From: Nemopilema nomurai
Lineage: Eukaryota > Cnidaria > Scyphozoa > Rhizostomeae > Rhizostomatidae
DNA: 64,000 nt
NCBI GenBank assembly: GCA_003864495.1
Contig: ML133493.1
Location: 999,820 to 1,063,819, forward strand
Reading direction: 5' to 3'
In this document: positions 51,401 through 63,399 of the stretch, piece after piece
Numbering within the stretch: position 1 is the stretch's first letter
How the letters are laid out: every line of letters begins with the position of its first letter
Position numbers and translations under genes: made by a program
The notes under the pieces: model-generated
Told to the model about the DNA's origin: nothing
The model's input: only the letters and a program-made list of their open reading frames with translations
Databases searched by the model: none

Positions 51401-54400
51401 TTGGCTCATCGAGAATGTCAAGCAATTGATCTAGAGAAGAACACTGATCAATTCTGCTGAAACAGCATCTGCTCAGTTAGTGCTTTAATTTCAGGGGTTT
51501 TCCTTGGTATTTTGCAATAGTTGATTGCTAGCCAGTATCTTTTATTTGTGGTTGCCTTTTTGAGGGTGATTTGTGCACCAGACGAGGTTTTCACTCTGTT
51601 GACACTACCTAAACATGAAAAAATTGTCAAAGTTTTGTATGCATTTCATTGTCCTAATTTTCTTTAAAATGTTTTAATTCTTCTCAAAAGGCACATGATA
51701 CACACAGAGGGTATTCGTTCCCTGTACAAAGGGTTAGGCCCAAACCTAATCGGTGTTGCACCTGCAAGGTAAGAGTTACTCACACGCAAAGGCTATAATT
51801 CAAGATTTGTGAACAATATGTTTCCCCACAAGATATTAGATCTGGGATTCAACATTGTTAGCCTCATTTTAATTGACTTTATTTATCATTTTAATACATA
51901 TTTATCTATGTTTATTCATAAATGGTGAATCAAGTTCTAATTTAATTTGAGAAAGTTCAAGTTAGATGCTAGTTTACTTCATTCCATGCCAAGTTGTCCA
52001 GATTTTAATCAGGTCCCACATGCACCATCTGAGATTTTCATAAAACTATGTCAAAATTTTTGTATATGCAGAGCAAAGTAACCAATTTCTATGTAGAAAG
52101 AGTTCAATGAACAGTAACATAACCAACAGTATCGTTTGTTTGTTATGAAGTTTATGAGCCTCTTAGGAAATGATGTACTTCCTTTTTTAGGGCAGTATAC
52201 TTTGCTGTATATGCAAAATCAAAAAAAGCTTTATCAAAAGGGTACCTTGGACCAGACAGCAAATTCACACATATTTTCTCTGGAGCTGCTGCAGGTTAGC
52301 TCTTTTGCTCTAATGAATGTATGTTGTGTGGATTATTTTCTTGTAAAGGCTTGGCAACAGAAATCTCTGAGCAGGTTGTGCTGGTTCTCTAAATTATACC
52401 AGTATGCTTGTAATTATTACTTGTAAATAACACCAGTAGCATTGGTAAGTTGGAATAGTCATGTTAAGGTATATGCAAATGGCAGCAGGCAATCTTTGTC
52501 ACTCATATTGAAGTAGTCTTCAAAGTGTCAGAGATCAGTTATGATGGTGTTTGAGTGTTTTAACCTGAAACCCATCAACTGCATTGGTGTTTGCTATTGT
52601 TTCCGTCAATGCAATAATTACTTGGCATGTCTTGGTAGGAAACAAACTGCAAACATCTTTTAGCTCAGTCCTTGGTAGTAGCCAGGCTGCAAAAACAAAT
52701 ACTCCTAACCCCCGACCCAACCACAGTCATGTGTATTCAAGCCTTACATTTTTAAATGTTGAAAGAAGGTATAACCATTAGGCTTGCACATAACCAGAAT
52801 GCCCTCTGCTGTCATTAAGAGCACCATTGACCCACTGCCTGCCACTAAGAGGCCTAGCATGTGTCATCTTTTCTTTTTTTCCATGCTTCACAAACAGTAT
52901 TGCTTTCAGGCATTGAATAACTTGTCTGCAAGCTAATCATTGTCTAAGAAAGATGACATGGGACCTGAGACTGTTGCATTTTGGGAATGCTGTGGAATGG
53001 TTCAAGTAATTTTAAGTTTTACCGTATGTTGCACTGCCTTGATATCAGTAATGAAAAACTGCTTTTCTGTCACATAGGAAATGTCACTTTGTCCCTTTCA
53101 CATCTTCACCTCATCATGCACGCCTGTTTTGTTGCTAATCAAGTTTTCATGTTTGAATTTTAATAATTTGTATCATCTATAACTTGTTGAGGATTGAAAT
53201 CCAATCCTTCTACAAGATTGGACGGAAGCTGGAGGATGGAGCCAAGTAATGTGTGTTGTCTCATTCTCAGCTACTGTCTTTGGTCCGCCCATTTTTAGTT
53301 TTGGTTTGTTAACCAGTCTTATCCCAGATAAGTCGCTATACAAAGCTGCTCAATCGTCATTTTGCTTGGCTTTGACCAAGCTCACTTGCTAGGTTTACCC
53401 GCCAATCGGATAGTTAGTTCCGTGTTCGGCCCTGTTTGACAAAGCGTCTAATACTTCTTTTTTACATGTTGCCTTTTTAAACTATTTTATTAATAAATGC
53501 GGTTTTCAAAACGAAAACATTTTTGTACAAAGGAATTGCAATTTGTTTTCTAAATCCCTAAACGAAGTAAGTGATAATAAATGGCCTTGTGTTTACAACG
53601 TATCTCTTCGTGTTGAAAGTGTTTTGCAATGTTAACGTGTTTACGAGTCCATCTTTGCAGGGCTTGTAATAAAGTCATTAAACAGGCGGGTGTAGTTCAG
53701 TGAAACGAAAACCACATGCGTGTACTGATCGGTCTTTATCTCGACTTGATTCAAATCGTCTGCGCAGAGTGCAGCAAATATTTAAGAAACGCTTCTGTCT
53801 TAGTCGCTGCCGCTTATCCGCTTTAAGAACAGCTGAAAATTGCCGATGTTCCTATTTTCAATAACCTAGAGATTATGGGTTCGTGGTTTTTGTTGAATTT
53901 CAATCCATGAATTGGACAAGAAGCAGCAATGAATTTTCTAGGACCTTTTTTTAATCAAATACAATTCGAATTACGGCAGTAGTGAAAGGTCGTCAAGACA
54001 ACAGTTCTGACGCGTGAGAGATGCGGTTAGATTCTTGCCCGCGTGGTTAGGTTCTGGCCCGCGCGTTTAGATTCAGTTAGCAAGGCATGTGCTCATTTCT
54101 TGTCTTTGATTCGTCGTTTGGTTCTTTGTTATAACGCATTCAAATATTTTTTTGCCAGGTTTTGTAACCCATACATTCACTGCTCCAATCTGGTTTGTCA
54201 AAACGAGGCTTCAGCTGGATGCGAAGTAAGCAGTTTGCCTTTTTTTGTCGTGTAGTATATTATGCCAATTCACGATTTTCCTTTTCGGAATTTCTGCATA
54301 AGTCTTTACAGATCTCTTGCCGTAAGCTGTTTGCTTGCTGCTGTAGCAATGTTACTCATGAATACACCTCGATTATTCACCGGTGTGCGTAACAGTTATT

Positions 54401-55019
54401 GAAAACTAACTCGAGCGGTTGGCACGTCGTATTAATCGCTGCAATGTTTGCAATTCGGTATATCACACAGTTGCGCCTTCCAACAGCTGCATGTCACAGT
54501 GATTTGCTTGTTTCTAGAACTGAGAATATGAACATGTGGCGGTGCATTTCCAACGTATACAAGCAGTATGGCTTGAGAGGATTCTATCGCGGCCTATCGG
54601 CGTCGTACTTTGGCATTTCAGAGACTGTTATCCATTTCGTCATTTACGAGCATGTGAAGAAAAAACTGCGCAGCTATCATCATCGAGTGGGACTAGATGG
54701 GAACAATATGGTTAGTCAGAATATATTTACGGACTTCATGATTGCAGCCGGCTTCTCCAAGACCGTCGCCTCCATTCTCGCGTATCCGCACGAGGTGGTT
54801 CGGACTCGCTTAAGACAAGAGGAGGTCAATGGCCACAGAAAGTACAAGTCATTTTTCCAGACACTGCTTCTAATATTTCGAGAAGAGGGCCGCAAGGGCC
54901 TCTATGCTGGCTTAGGGACCCAGTTGGTGAGACAGGTGCCAAACAGCTCCATAATGTTTATGACGTACGAAACGATGATTAGTCTTTTGTGTGCCGACGA
55001 CGATGCGGGGGTCCTTTAG
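48474..55019 (+). CDS. SLC25A36-like: Mitochondrial pyrimidine nucleotide carrier (SLC25A33/SLC25A36 type)
   Basis: Seven exons with consistent phases encode 329 aa: 48474-48517, 49749-49812, 50164-50294, 51691-51768, 52191-52294, 54159-54225 and 54518-55019 (TAG). The start [15 protein letters not shown] runs into [20 protein letters not shown]. Three carrier signature motifs are visible: [10 protein letters not shown] (27-36), [10 protein letters not shown] (150-159) and [10 protein letters not shown] (253-262), with the accompanying [33 protein letters not shown] and [20 protein letters not shown]. The length fits a six-helix SLC25 protein, and the SLC25A33/A36 group is marked by the long Ser-rich loop after repeat-1 helix 1 and by [13 protein letters not shown]. 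Known role: exchange of cytosolic and matrix pyrimidine nucleotides across the inner mitochondrial membrane. The gene cannot be split between A33 and A36 by eye. It converges with GAMT. Confidence 0.95.
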
Positions 55020-56117
55020 TGCGGTGCTCCTCCGCACTAGCGTCTATAACCTGCTTTGTCGATTGTAACTGAAACGCGAAATCGAGTATCATATTTTATA
55101 TTGCGAAATTGATAAATGAATTTTTAACCTTGTGTTCCAGTGAAATTTACTGAATTGGTAGTGAATTTTGTCACCAGTGAAATTCTGGTATTGTTTGTCT
55201 CTGAAGCAGCAAGTGACGGTTGCCTGAACCCAAGGTAGCTTTCCAACGAACACACCAATGGAAGAAATTTTGAAGAAAGCATTCATACTTTTGTTCAAAA
55301 CTTCCATTGCATATTTTGCTTATCTCAGTAAGTAGATCCATCTTTGACGAATCTTTGGCTCTGTTTTGGGGACCAAGTTTCAGCGTCAGTCTGAGAAACA
55401 GAAATGTTTTGGGCAGTCACGTCCATCCAGTGCCAATCTTAAATCATTCACGTCAGAACATTAAATAATAGATACTAGAATGCGTAATTGAAGGATCTAA
55501 TTTAAACGTTTCTGTTGTTCGGTTTACCCAGGGATTTATTGAACTGGCCATACATTAGTGTTTAGTTGTTGTGTGAATCTGCATTGGTTCTTCTTTGTTT
55601 GTACTTGTTAGAACGTTCTTGCAATAGGACTAAATAGTTTGCACAGAAAAGAAACCATCTTAGCAAACAATATACGTCTAATATGTGTGTTTTCGCTCTA
55701 TGATATAAAATATCTTATAAGTAAAATAGTTTTAGAACTGCACCCCTCTTTGGACACCTCTTCCTTTTCGCTATTTGCCTTTTTTTATATTCCCAAATTA
55801 ACGCCATCCCCTTGTTGTAAGCTGAAGGTTGACAGTAGCACCCAACTTCAAGAAACAGCTATGTTTTACCAAATAGAACTTTGCAGGACAACCCTCTTAT
55901 ATTATTATACTTGAACTTTCACTCTTTGAGTTCCAGTCAAAATCCCATCATCGCTGCCAAAGATACACACATTTCCCTTAAATTAATTTTCCGCTACAAA
56001 GAATATGACCGTAATGGATAACTATATGAACCCAGTCCACAGTACAATAATTGATTCCTGTCTAGTTTCTGTGTTGTATTTACCGTTCTTCTCAAAACTG
56101 CTTTGGCATGAAAATGA

Positions 56118-56123
56118 AATAAA
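56118..56123 (+). terminator. Candidate poly(A) signal for the SLC25 gene
   Basis: AATAAA lies about 1.1 kb after the carrier stop codon. It would end the plus-strand transcript before the likely 3' end of GAMT. Confidence 0.35.
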
Positions 56124-56497
56124 TACGTTGCGTCTGATTGAGTTCTCTCGAAACATGTCAGTGTTTTGAACAGTTGTTATGACGATTCATTTGTTTGTAG
56201 CTCATGTGTAGCCTGTAGAGGAAGGTCTGATTGTAATGATTGCTGCTGAACCACTGTGAATGTATTCTAATAGGATTTAAAATCGCCTTTGTAAGTCTCT
56301 GTTTGCCCAATCAGCAACCTGTTTTATTCCATTCCATCACCTTCGTGTCATTGATAAATCTAGCTGCGTTGAGTGGTCGAAGCACAAGAGGGTTATTGAT
56401 GCCCCTGCTGTTGCATACGAAAACGTGCCGCACGCAATCATGTTTGTGGCTGGCAAGCATATTTTGTTCCAACTAAAGAAAGGGAATTTAAATTTCG

Positions 56498-56503
56498 TTT
56501 ATT
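56498..56503 (-). terminator. Candidate poly(A) signal for GAMT
   Basis: AATAAA on the minus strand lies about 490 nt after the GAMT stop codon. With the plus-strand signal at 56118 it would leave the convergent transcripts a gap of roughly 350 bp. The choice is by proximity only. Confidence 0.35.
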
Positions 56504-56989
56504 TAGGCATCTTTCAATGATAGTGCAAAATATAAAGTGATCCGTGTGGGTAAAATCGATTTCAAAAGAAATAGAAAGCTTCTTACAAAAAATTAAACGT
56601 GTTGCAAAAACCTTCAGATTACATTTTTTGTACCAGATATCGAATAGTCTACGACTAGTCTCTTGTTGCAGTTTGATGAACCACTTTCATTCGTCTAAAG
56701 TATTCGTCTAAAGCTAGAGCTGTTTTTCATCACCTTGATTCCTTGAAACGCCTCAAGTTTTGGCACTTTCGCCCCCTGGAGTATTCCTGCCTCTAGTGCA
56801 CTTAATGCAAATATCATGGATCTCAAATTCAACCACGTAGCCACGTTATGTTTGTTATGTCTAGGATGTTGAGATTTAAGCCCAAAATATAAATGCTTTG
56901 AACTAAAAAACGATTCATTTATAAGAACCATTATTCATAACCTTGAGAATTTGAACAACAATTTAAAGAGTAGTAGAGCCTCTGAGTCT

Positions 56990-59931
56990 CTAAGACTTGA
57001 TGATCGTAGGTGCAATCATTTCTTTCCACGTGTAATACTCGCAGTCATCTGGAGAATTGATTTCAAGAATTTCTGTTGTCACGTCCTCTTTTTTGAAACC
57101 AGCTTCAACAATTTTTGGCATCTGTGTTTCATTGAACATAGTGTTCAAGTCATTGTACTTCCCATTCATCAGTTTTCCCCACGATGTTAGGTTGCAGTAT
57201 GTGAGAACTCCGCCTGGCTTCAGAAGTCTTCGTGCATGCCCGCAGATAAACGCGAATTGATGCGTATGCCACGTTTGCTCTGACAGTGGAAAGGTGTCAT
57301 ACAGAATCCCATCGAAAGATTCGTCTGGTAAAGCGGGAACGACCTCCTCCCACATACCTACGACAAAATCATTTATAAGAATAAAGTTTATTGCCAAGTT
57401 TTCAAAGGATAACATTATTAGATTTCAGTCAAACGGATATGCTTGCTGGTTTAGGAGCGACTCGCAAAAATCGTTGCCCATCGACAGGAAAGAAATACGT
57501 GAATCCTAGGGAAAGGTATCGGGAATTGATAAGTTTTCCACGGCAATAACTCACAGTAGATAACGAAAGGAAATGCTCCTAAGTGCTGTGTTAACTTTCT
57601 CTCACATCTGCGCTTGTAACTCACGAGTCTGTGCTCGAACTGAATCTTATCGAACTGTCTAGATTACACTCTATTTGCATTTAAACTACTTTAAGCGAAT
57701 ATTTTAGGCATAATTACACAGCAATTACGTCACGTCACGCAATGTTCTAAATTCTGCTTTAAGGTTCGTTTCAATCTCTTTGAGTTAAGCATAATGAATA
57801 CGAGGCTTCGATGGAACAAGACGATATTAAACGAGGCTACGATCCATTGTTGCGTGAGGTAGGTAACTATTGATCTAGAATGCTCACGAAGCTTTCGAAT
57901 ATCTCCACAAGGGGTTGTCCCTTCCGTCAATCTTTGCTCCAATGCCTGCAAAAATTTTTGGGATGCCGGTTGCCATTTTGATACACATGCAGGTTGGTAT
58001 CTTTTCTCCTTCAAACATTGTTGGATATTTTTTTAAAGAAACTGAGCATGCGGTATATCTTATCTTAATCTATGTCTCTTACAATGAGGATATTTGTAAA
58101 GTAAAATATGTCAAAGAAGCTGCGTCAAAGAATAAAGGAACAGAAAATTGATATACACCAAATAACACGCAGATGCACAAGGCACAATCTACACTTGAAG
58201 TCACTACAGCTGCAAAAAGCTCATTAAATGTACACAATACGTGGAAATAATTGCGATCCTTTATTGCGTACCTGTCAATTGTTTACACAACCCCAGTATT
58301 TTTTCTAAGTGGCGTTTAAATCTTTGCAGCATTATTCACCAAATTTCAGCGCTACGTGAGAACGAACAGTGGTACCTAGCATTTGATTTTCAGTTCGATT
58401 ACTCTGCTTTGCTTTTACACCTGTTACGTCAAATGCGTTCACAAACTGTATTGTTGACTGGAGTAACAAGTTGGCGCACACTCTGCCATTCGCAAAATGG
58501 CTGCTTCCCATTGCTTATCTTGCGTTTTTTATTTCATCCTCCGCACCTGAAAGAATCCCCAGGGAAAACACTTTCTGAAGTCCAGTCAACATGCATGATT
58601 TTTCGGCATGTTGTCCTCCATGGGCAAGACAAAAATTGAGGCCTTTCCATTAAAGTAAGGGCCTTTTTTCGAGTTAAGCTCAAGTTTTTCAAAACACTTT
58701 GACTTTTTGGAAGCCCCTTCTCCATCTGATTTATAGCTTCCTCTATAAATCTATGGCATGTATGGGTCACTCTTGTAACTGCACTCTTTATAGAGGTTAC
58801 CTGCTGCATCAGATGCATTTCATTATAGCGCAGTTTAGCGAAGAATTTGTGATTCTTGACCAAACCGGATTCCTTTCTCCAGTGAATCAGTGATTTTTCA
58901 CCACTTGTTAGTGCAATGCATTGAACCAGATGAATGTTTCCTCCTTCAGGGCGTAAGTAATCCATTGCACAACCCCGTTTCCATAGGCATTCTTCACATT
59001 CAATTAATGTCAGAATTTTTATAATCAAAGCTGTTGGATAGGACTCAAATGAGACGGGATACCAAAGGGAATATGAGACCGAACGCTATTGAAAGTTGCC
59101 CGTTTTCTCGAATTAAGTCTCCAAGTCGGCCAATTGGAAAGTGTAGTGTCCGTTGTTAAACGTTATCACGTCCTCCATTGTTTCACTGTCAATATCACCT
59201 TCCATTGTCTCCGTATCCACAGTAACGTAATCAACAACATGTCCCCTCGTTTTGTATGTATACGCCCTGTAATTTTATTTAGTTAGTTGGAATCAAGACG
59301 CGCAATAGGCACAACGTCTTTTATCTGGCTTCGTGTTCTCTTCACGTAAATTAGAATCTCTAGGCTTGGAAATGACACGTTAATCGATGGATGGAATAAT
59401 TAGCAAACGAACAGCATCTTACGATCACATAAAAATGCCTCAATCCTTCGTAACTAAAGAACCCTAATTGGTCACTCTCAAACTGGCCTAACACAATACA
59501 GTGAAATTGCTTATGGATTGTCTTTCTAAATATAATCTATAAATATAATTAGCATAAGTATAATAGATATAAATTTTTTCTTATTATGAATATTCACCTT
59601 TCATTGGCACGACTTTGTGTTCCGCATTGGTAGCAAATTTCTTCAGCCTTTCAAACACTCCATCGTTGAATTCTATGATGACATGCTCTTTAATTGGAAA
59701 TGACTGGATTTTAGTAGCTGAAATCGCCATGCCGAACCCTATTTCGAGGACCCTGCCCCCTTTGGAAGCCGCAATGCTTGCCAGCTTGTGCATGAAGGGC
59801 GTCTCCCACCTCTCCATCACCGGCTTCCCCATTATCTTGAGGTGCTCGTCTATTTCGTCAAAGTCGGCTTGTGCTGTCGACCAGTTCCCTTGGCACACCT
59901 CGCCTCTCGCAAAGATAACTGGGTTTGCCAT
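56990..59931 (-). CDS. GAMT: Guanidinoacetate N-methyltransferase
   Basis: Two exons, 59598-59931 and 56990-57357, join in phase 1 to give 233 aa (human GAMT is 236 aa). The enzyme transfers a methyl group from S-adenosylmethionine to guanidinoacetate, making creatine, in the cytosol. Visible motifs are [17 protein letters not shown], the SAM-binding [11 protein letters not shown] (about 59-69), [15 protein letters not shown], the catalytic-site [20 protein letters not shown] with Asp132, and [18 protein letters not shown] chose the ATG at 59931 ([11 protein letters not shown]) because it fits the family N-terminus. An in-frame ATG at 59961 would add ten residues, but an acceptor-like CAATCCAG between them suggests that the upstream ATG is intronic or 5' UTR. 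The 2.2-kb intron contains open exons of another same-strand gene. Confidence 0.96.
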
Positions 59932-60776
59932 TGCCAAAGTTCTGGATTGAAAGCACGACATGAAAACGATGTTGAATTGAAAATTCTACTTTTATAATTG
60001 TAACGGTTGGCTTTCATGTGTGGTATATTTCGTGATATTTCAATTGTAGTCACACGTGCTGTTGAGTCCTGTTCCAGTTAGCGCTTTTCAAATGGCCGTC
60101 TGTTTGTCTGTCAATATGTATTGTGACGTTTGTATTGTTCTCTTAATTACCTTCCGTTCATGTTATGCGTCGGAGTTAATCTTGCTGTTGAATGTGTGTA
60201 GACAACATTAGAATAGAATCTCTCTTGTGTTCTACTTATTTGGGCCTTAGGCCAATCGGTCTAGCCCCATCGCATAGAACATATCTTCACCATCCTAAGA
60301 TGAACCCAGTTGACCAACAATAATTACGTTACATTTGTTGACAGATGTGAGATGGTGGTGAGGAGAGGGATGGGCATGGGAAGCGAAGAAATGCGTTGTT
60401 TCACTCGCCAAGTTCTGGAAACTGGTAACGGCTGTTTTGCTTTGAATTAATGATTTTTGCAATATGATTTTGAATAATTACCGTCGGGTTTAAGAATGTT
60501 TCTTTGCCACTGTTGCTGAAATCATTGATTGGGGAAAAGAATACGCCACGATGACGTTCAAGGGATATCGGACGACGCCATTTTTGTAAATAGTGAATGG
60601 GTGCTGGCCACGAAGGGTTGCAGCAGAAGGACGGAGTATCCTCCTGATTTAACGTTAATTTCGACGATGCTGTTTCGAAGCTGGGAACACCAGGCAATGT
60701 TGCAGGCACTACGTTTGCTTGCAGGTTTGTGCCTCCGGGCCTTAAGGACTCTTTGGACCCTTTTTGTCGTTTGTTT
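57730..60776 (-). CDS. Unrecognised gene interdigitated with GAMT (partial, 3' end present)
   Basis: Four open minus-strand segments form a phase-consistent chain: 60482-60776 (ends phase 0), 58547-59085 (phase 0 to 2), 58083-58119 (37 nt, phase 2 to 0) and 57730-57945 (phase 0 to TGA), about 361 aa. Splice sites are near consensus (acceptors TTTCAATAG, TTTGACGCAG, TTTTTGCAG; donors GTAATT, GTGCGG, GTAAGA). The products include [58 protein letters not shown] and [19 protein letters not shown]. Helical, Leu/Glu/Lys-rich segments and scattered Cys are visible; I recognise no family and no catalytic motif. The first segment lies upstream of GAMT exon 1 and the other three lie in the GAMT intron. 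A start codon was not found. The three intronic exons are more credible together than the link to 60482-60776. Confidence 0.45.
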
Positions 60777-63240
60777 CTAGGGATGTTCTTTTAACGCATT
60801 TACTTTTTTCACAATGGCTAGAAAAAACGGAACTAGTTTTCGCATACTTAAAAGTACTTTTTTCATCCGACACTCCTCAGAGTATGCAAACGTCGGAAGA
60901 TAACCAAAAACTGACCGAATAAATAGCCAGATGCGGATCGAAAACACTAGAGGGTGATAAGCAGGGCGCGTGATTGGTTTTAATACCTTATGGGTATTCT
61001 CTCGCTCTGTAATACAGTTCTCTGCGTGTTGTTATCGCTCAAAGTGTTAGCCCGCATTCCCGAAAGCATTCCACGGTAAAAGCTACGGTCACCCTCTCCT
61101 TTTGTCCGCGCATGCTTTCTTAGAGTGGATGGTACATGGTAACAATCTTGAAACCTCAATATATAATTGCCAACGGAGTGTATAATTAAACAATATTGCA
61201 ATTTCAGGGTACTTGAAAAAAAACCAAAACATGTGCTTTCATATCCAATCAGTCCGAAGAAACGAAGAGTTTCCAAAATACTAGACTTAAAAATGTTGTA
61301 TTTAATGATAAAATGCAATTTCGAGCGCTCTTTCGATATAAAGCTTTAGAAACTTTATGCCATGCTAGTGTTAATTTCACGGAGGACCAGCCGTGCTTTT
61401 CGAAGCAAAATATTGCTGAGTATTCTTTTATGGCACTGTTCTTTGAATACGGTTGGAGCTGAATCTGCGGCAAAATGCATTCTTTGATCTCTCACAATCC
61501 ACCACATTAAATCATTCATAGTAAAACCTCGTTCATTTCTTCTTTCTCTCACACACCTTGGCCCTGTTCCCCATTAAGAAACATTTTTGAACTTTTACTT
61601 ATTTAAATTTGCATTAGAATATATTTGATATTTCAAAAAGCTACCACGTCAATATGTTCCGAAAGTTGAAACGAGTTTTCAAAGTATTTTGGACAGGCTT
61701 TGCACCCGAAGCCGAAACGGATAAACACAAAGCACGTTTGGTACGACATACACGAAGGGGACAGAAGTATGGAAACGATTGGCCTAGGCAACGTTGAAGC
61801 GCGGCTGCAATCTTTGGAGGGAGCAGAACAAAAGAAACTGAGATTTTGTGATTCAGTATTTTGTGAAGAAGCCGTGAGCTTTCCTAATGGCGCATATTCT
61901 TCGTGGCAGTGTAATCTTGTGGAATGGCGTGTCAGATTTGGAATAATTTATTGATTAAATGATTCCTTGATGTTGGAGGATCATGTCTAAGGATGTTTTT
62001 CATGAATTTCCATATGTTTTCGATATGAGTCAAGTAGTCCAAACCGGTTTCAACAGCCACATACGACATTTTCGAAGCCATATTTTTAGGCACTTCGTTT
62101 CCATACTGTGTAACTCATAACATATAAAGTCACGAACATGCAAGTTCATAACATTATGGAAGGGGCAAACAGATTGAGTGAGGCGAGGGCCCAGGAACGA
62201 TTGCAGTGGCACGGTTTTTATGCAGTGAAAGCTTTGCAAAAATCGGCGAGAGAAGGATTCGATAGTTCTTTAGCTTTGAAACGACATTGGGCCACTTTAT
62301 GAGAGGAAACTTGAACTGCATAAACACGAGCCGCCACGAAAACCTGGAAATATGCTGGGCTCTGGGCAGCTCTTCTAATAAATGGCTCTAAACAAATAGA
62401 AACTTCGTCTTAGATAAAGGAGCTAAAGTTACAAATAGATGGGCTTGTGAGACCGAGTAATACTTACTTGTAGCTTGTGTTACTTGAAAAGTGAGTCTGC
62501 ACAGATAACTCCAAGTAGCTGCCTCGTGGAATGACGGAAATTCTATCGCGTGTTTCGTCGAATGTTAAAAGTCACGTGATATGAAGTTGTGGGCTGCAGG
62601 GCTAGACATTTTAATTCTTCTGCCCCTTGTTGTTTTGCTTAGGCCGTATTCAATGTAACAGTGCAGCTTTGTATTGTGCTATCATACATGATGATGTTCT
62701 AATTTGTGATGTGAGAAATTTGGGTCCAAAACAGCTTTGCGATTGGCACTGTTAAAGACGATACACGTAGCTTAAAATCGTTTCAACTTAGTACCGGTTT
62801 GCTATAAACAGGTAAACCTATCCAAGGTAAAATTCACATGGTGATCTGCAACTTCACGAGATTAGGAATGAAAGTTTCAACTACATTTATATATTGCGAA
62901 AAGGATGTGTATTTCCTCCTTCAATCTCCTCCCAAAGCGATTATTACACGGTCTTTACACATTTTAATGGGCGGTTCGAGACAATGTCGCAGAATACTCA
63001 AAGGCAGTTTAAAAAGTTATAGGATTCCCGACATGAATAATTGTTAGCAATTTAATATTGATGTTCGAAATAAAAGCTGTATAAAGATATCTAAATAAGA
63101 TCGCTGAATCAGCGCTGAATTATGACCTTTATATTCGGATAAACCACATAACTTCTACAAAAAAATCCAGTTTTGAACGCAGCTTTCACCACCGATAAAC
63201 AATATCATGCGTATACAAAAGACTCGCCCCCAAATATTAG
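60777..63240. other. Gene-poor stretch, no feature supported
   Basis: Only short frames without family similarity or convincing splice context are seen. A copy of a dispersed motif (CATCCGACAYTYCTCAGAGT) lies at about 60865 and recurs near 37020. A GTCACGTGAT E-box lies at about 62572. A first exon of the gene interdigitated with GAMT could be hidden here. Confidence 0.5.
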
Positions 63241-63376
63241 CTTGTTCCGCAGTCATTCCACTTGCTCCGCGCCGCTTGTTCCGCAGTCATTCCTCTTGCT
63301 CCGCACCGCTTGTTCCGCAGTCATTCCACTTGCTCCGCACCGCTTGTTCCGCAGTCGTACCACTTGCTCAGCAGTT
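63241..63376. repeat. 34-bp minisatellite, four copies
   Basis: Units beginning CTTGTTCCGCAGTCATTCCA start at 63241, 63275, 63309 and 63343. The last copy has substitutions (CAGTCGTACC, CTCAGCAG). The array is directly upstream of the copia fragment and is open in more than one frame, giving spurious Ser/Cys/Arg-rich frames. Confidence 0.9.
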
Positions 63377-63399
63377 TTTCCCCCTTACTTGCCTCGCTC

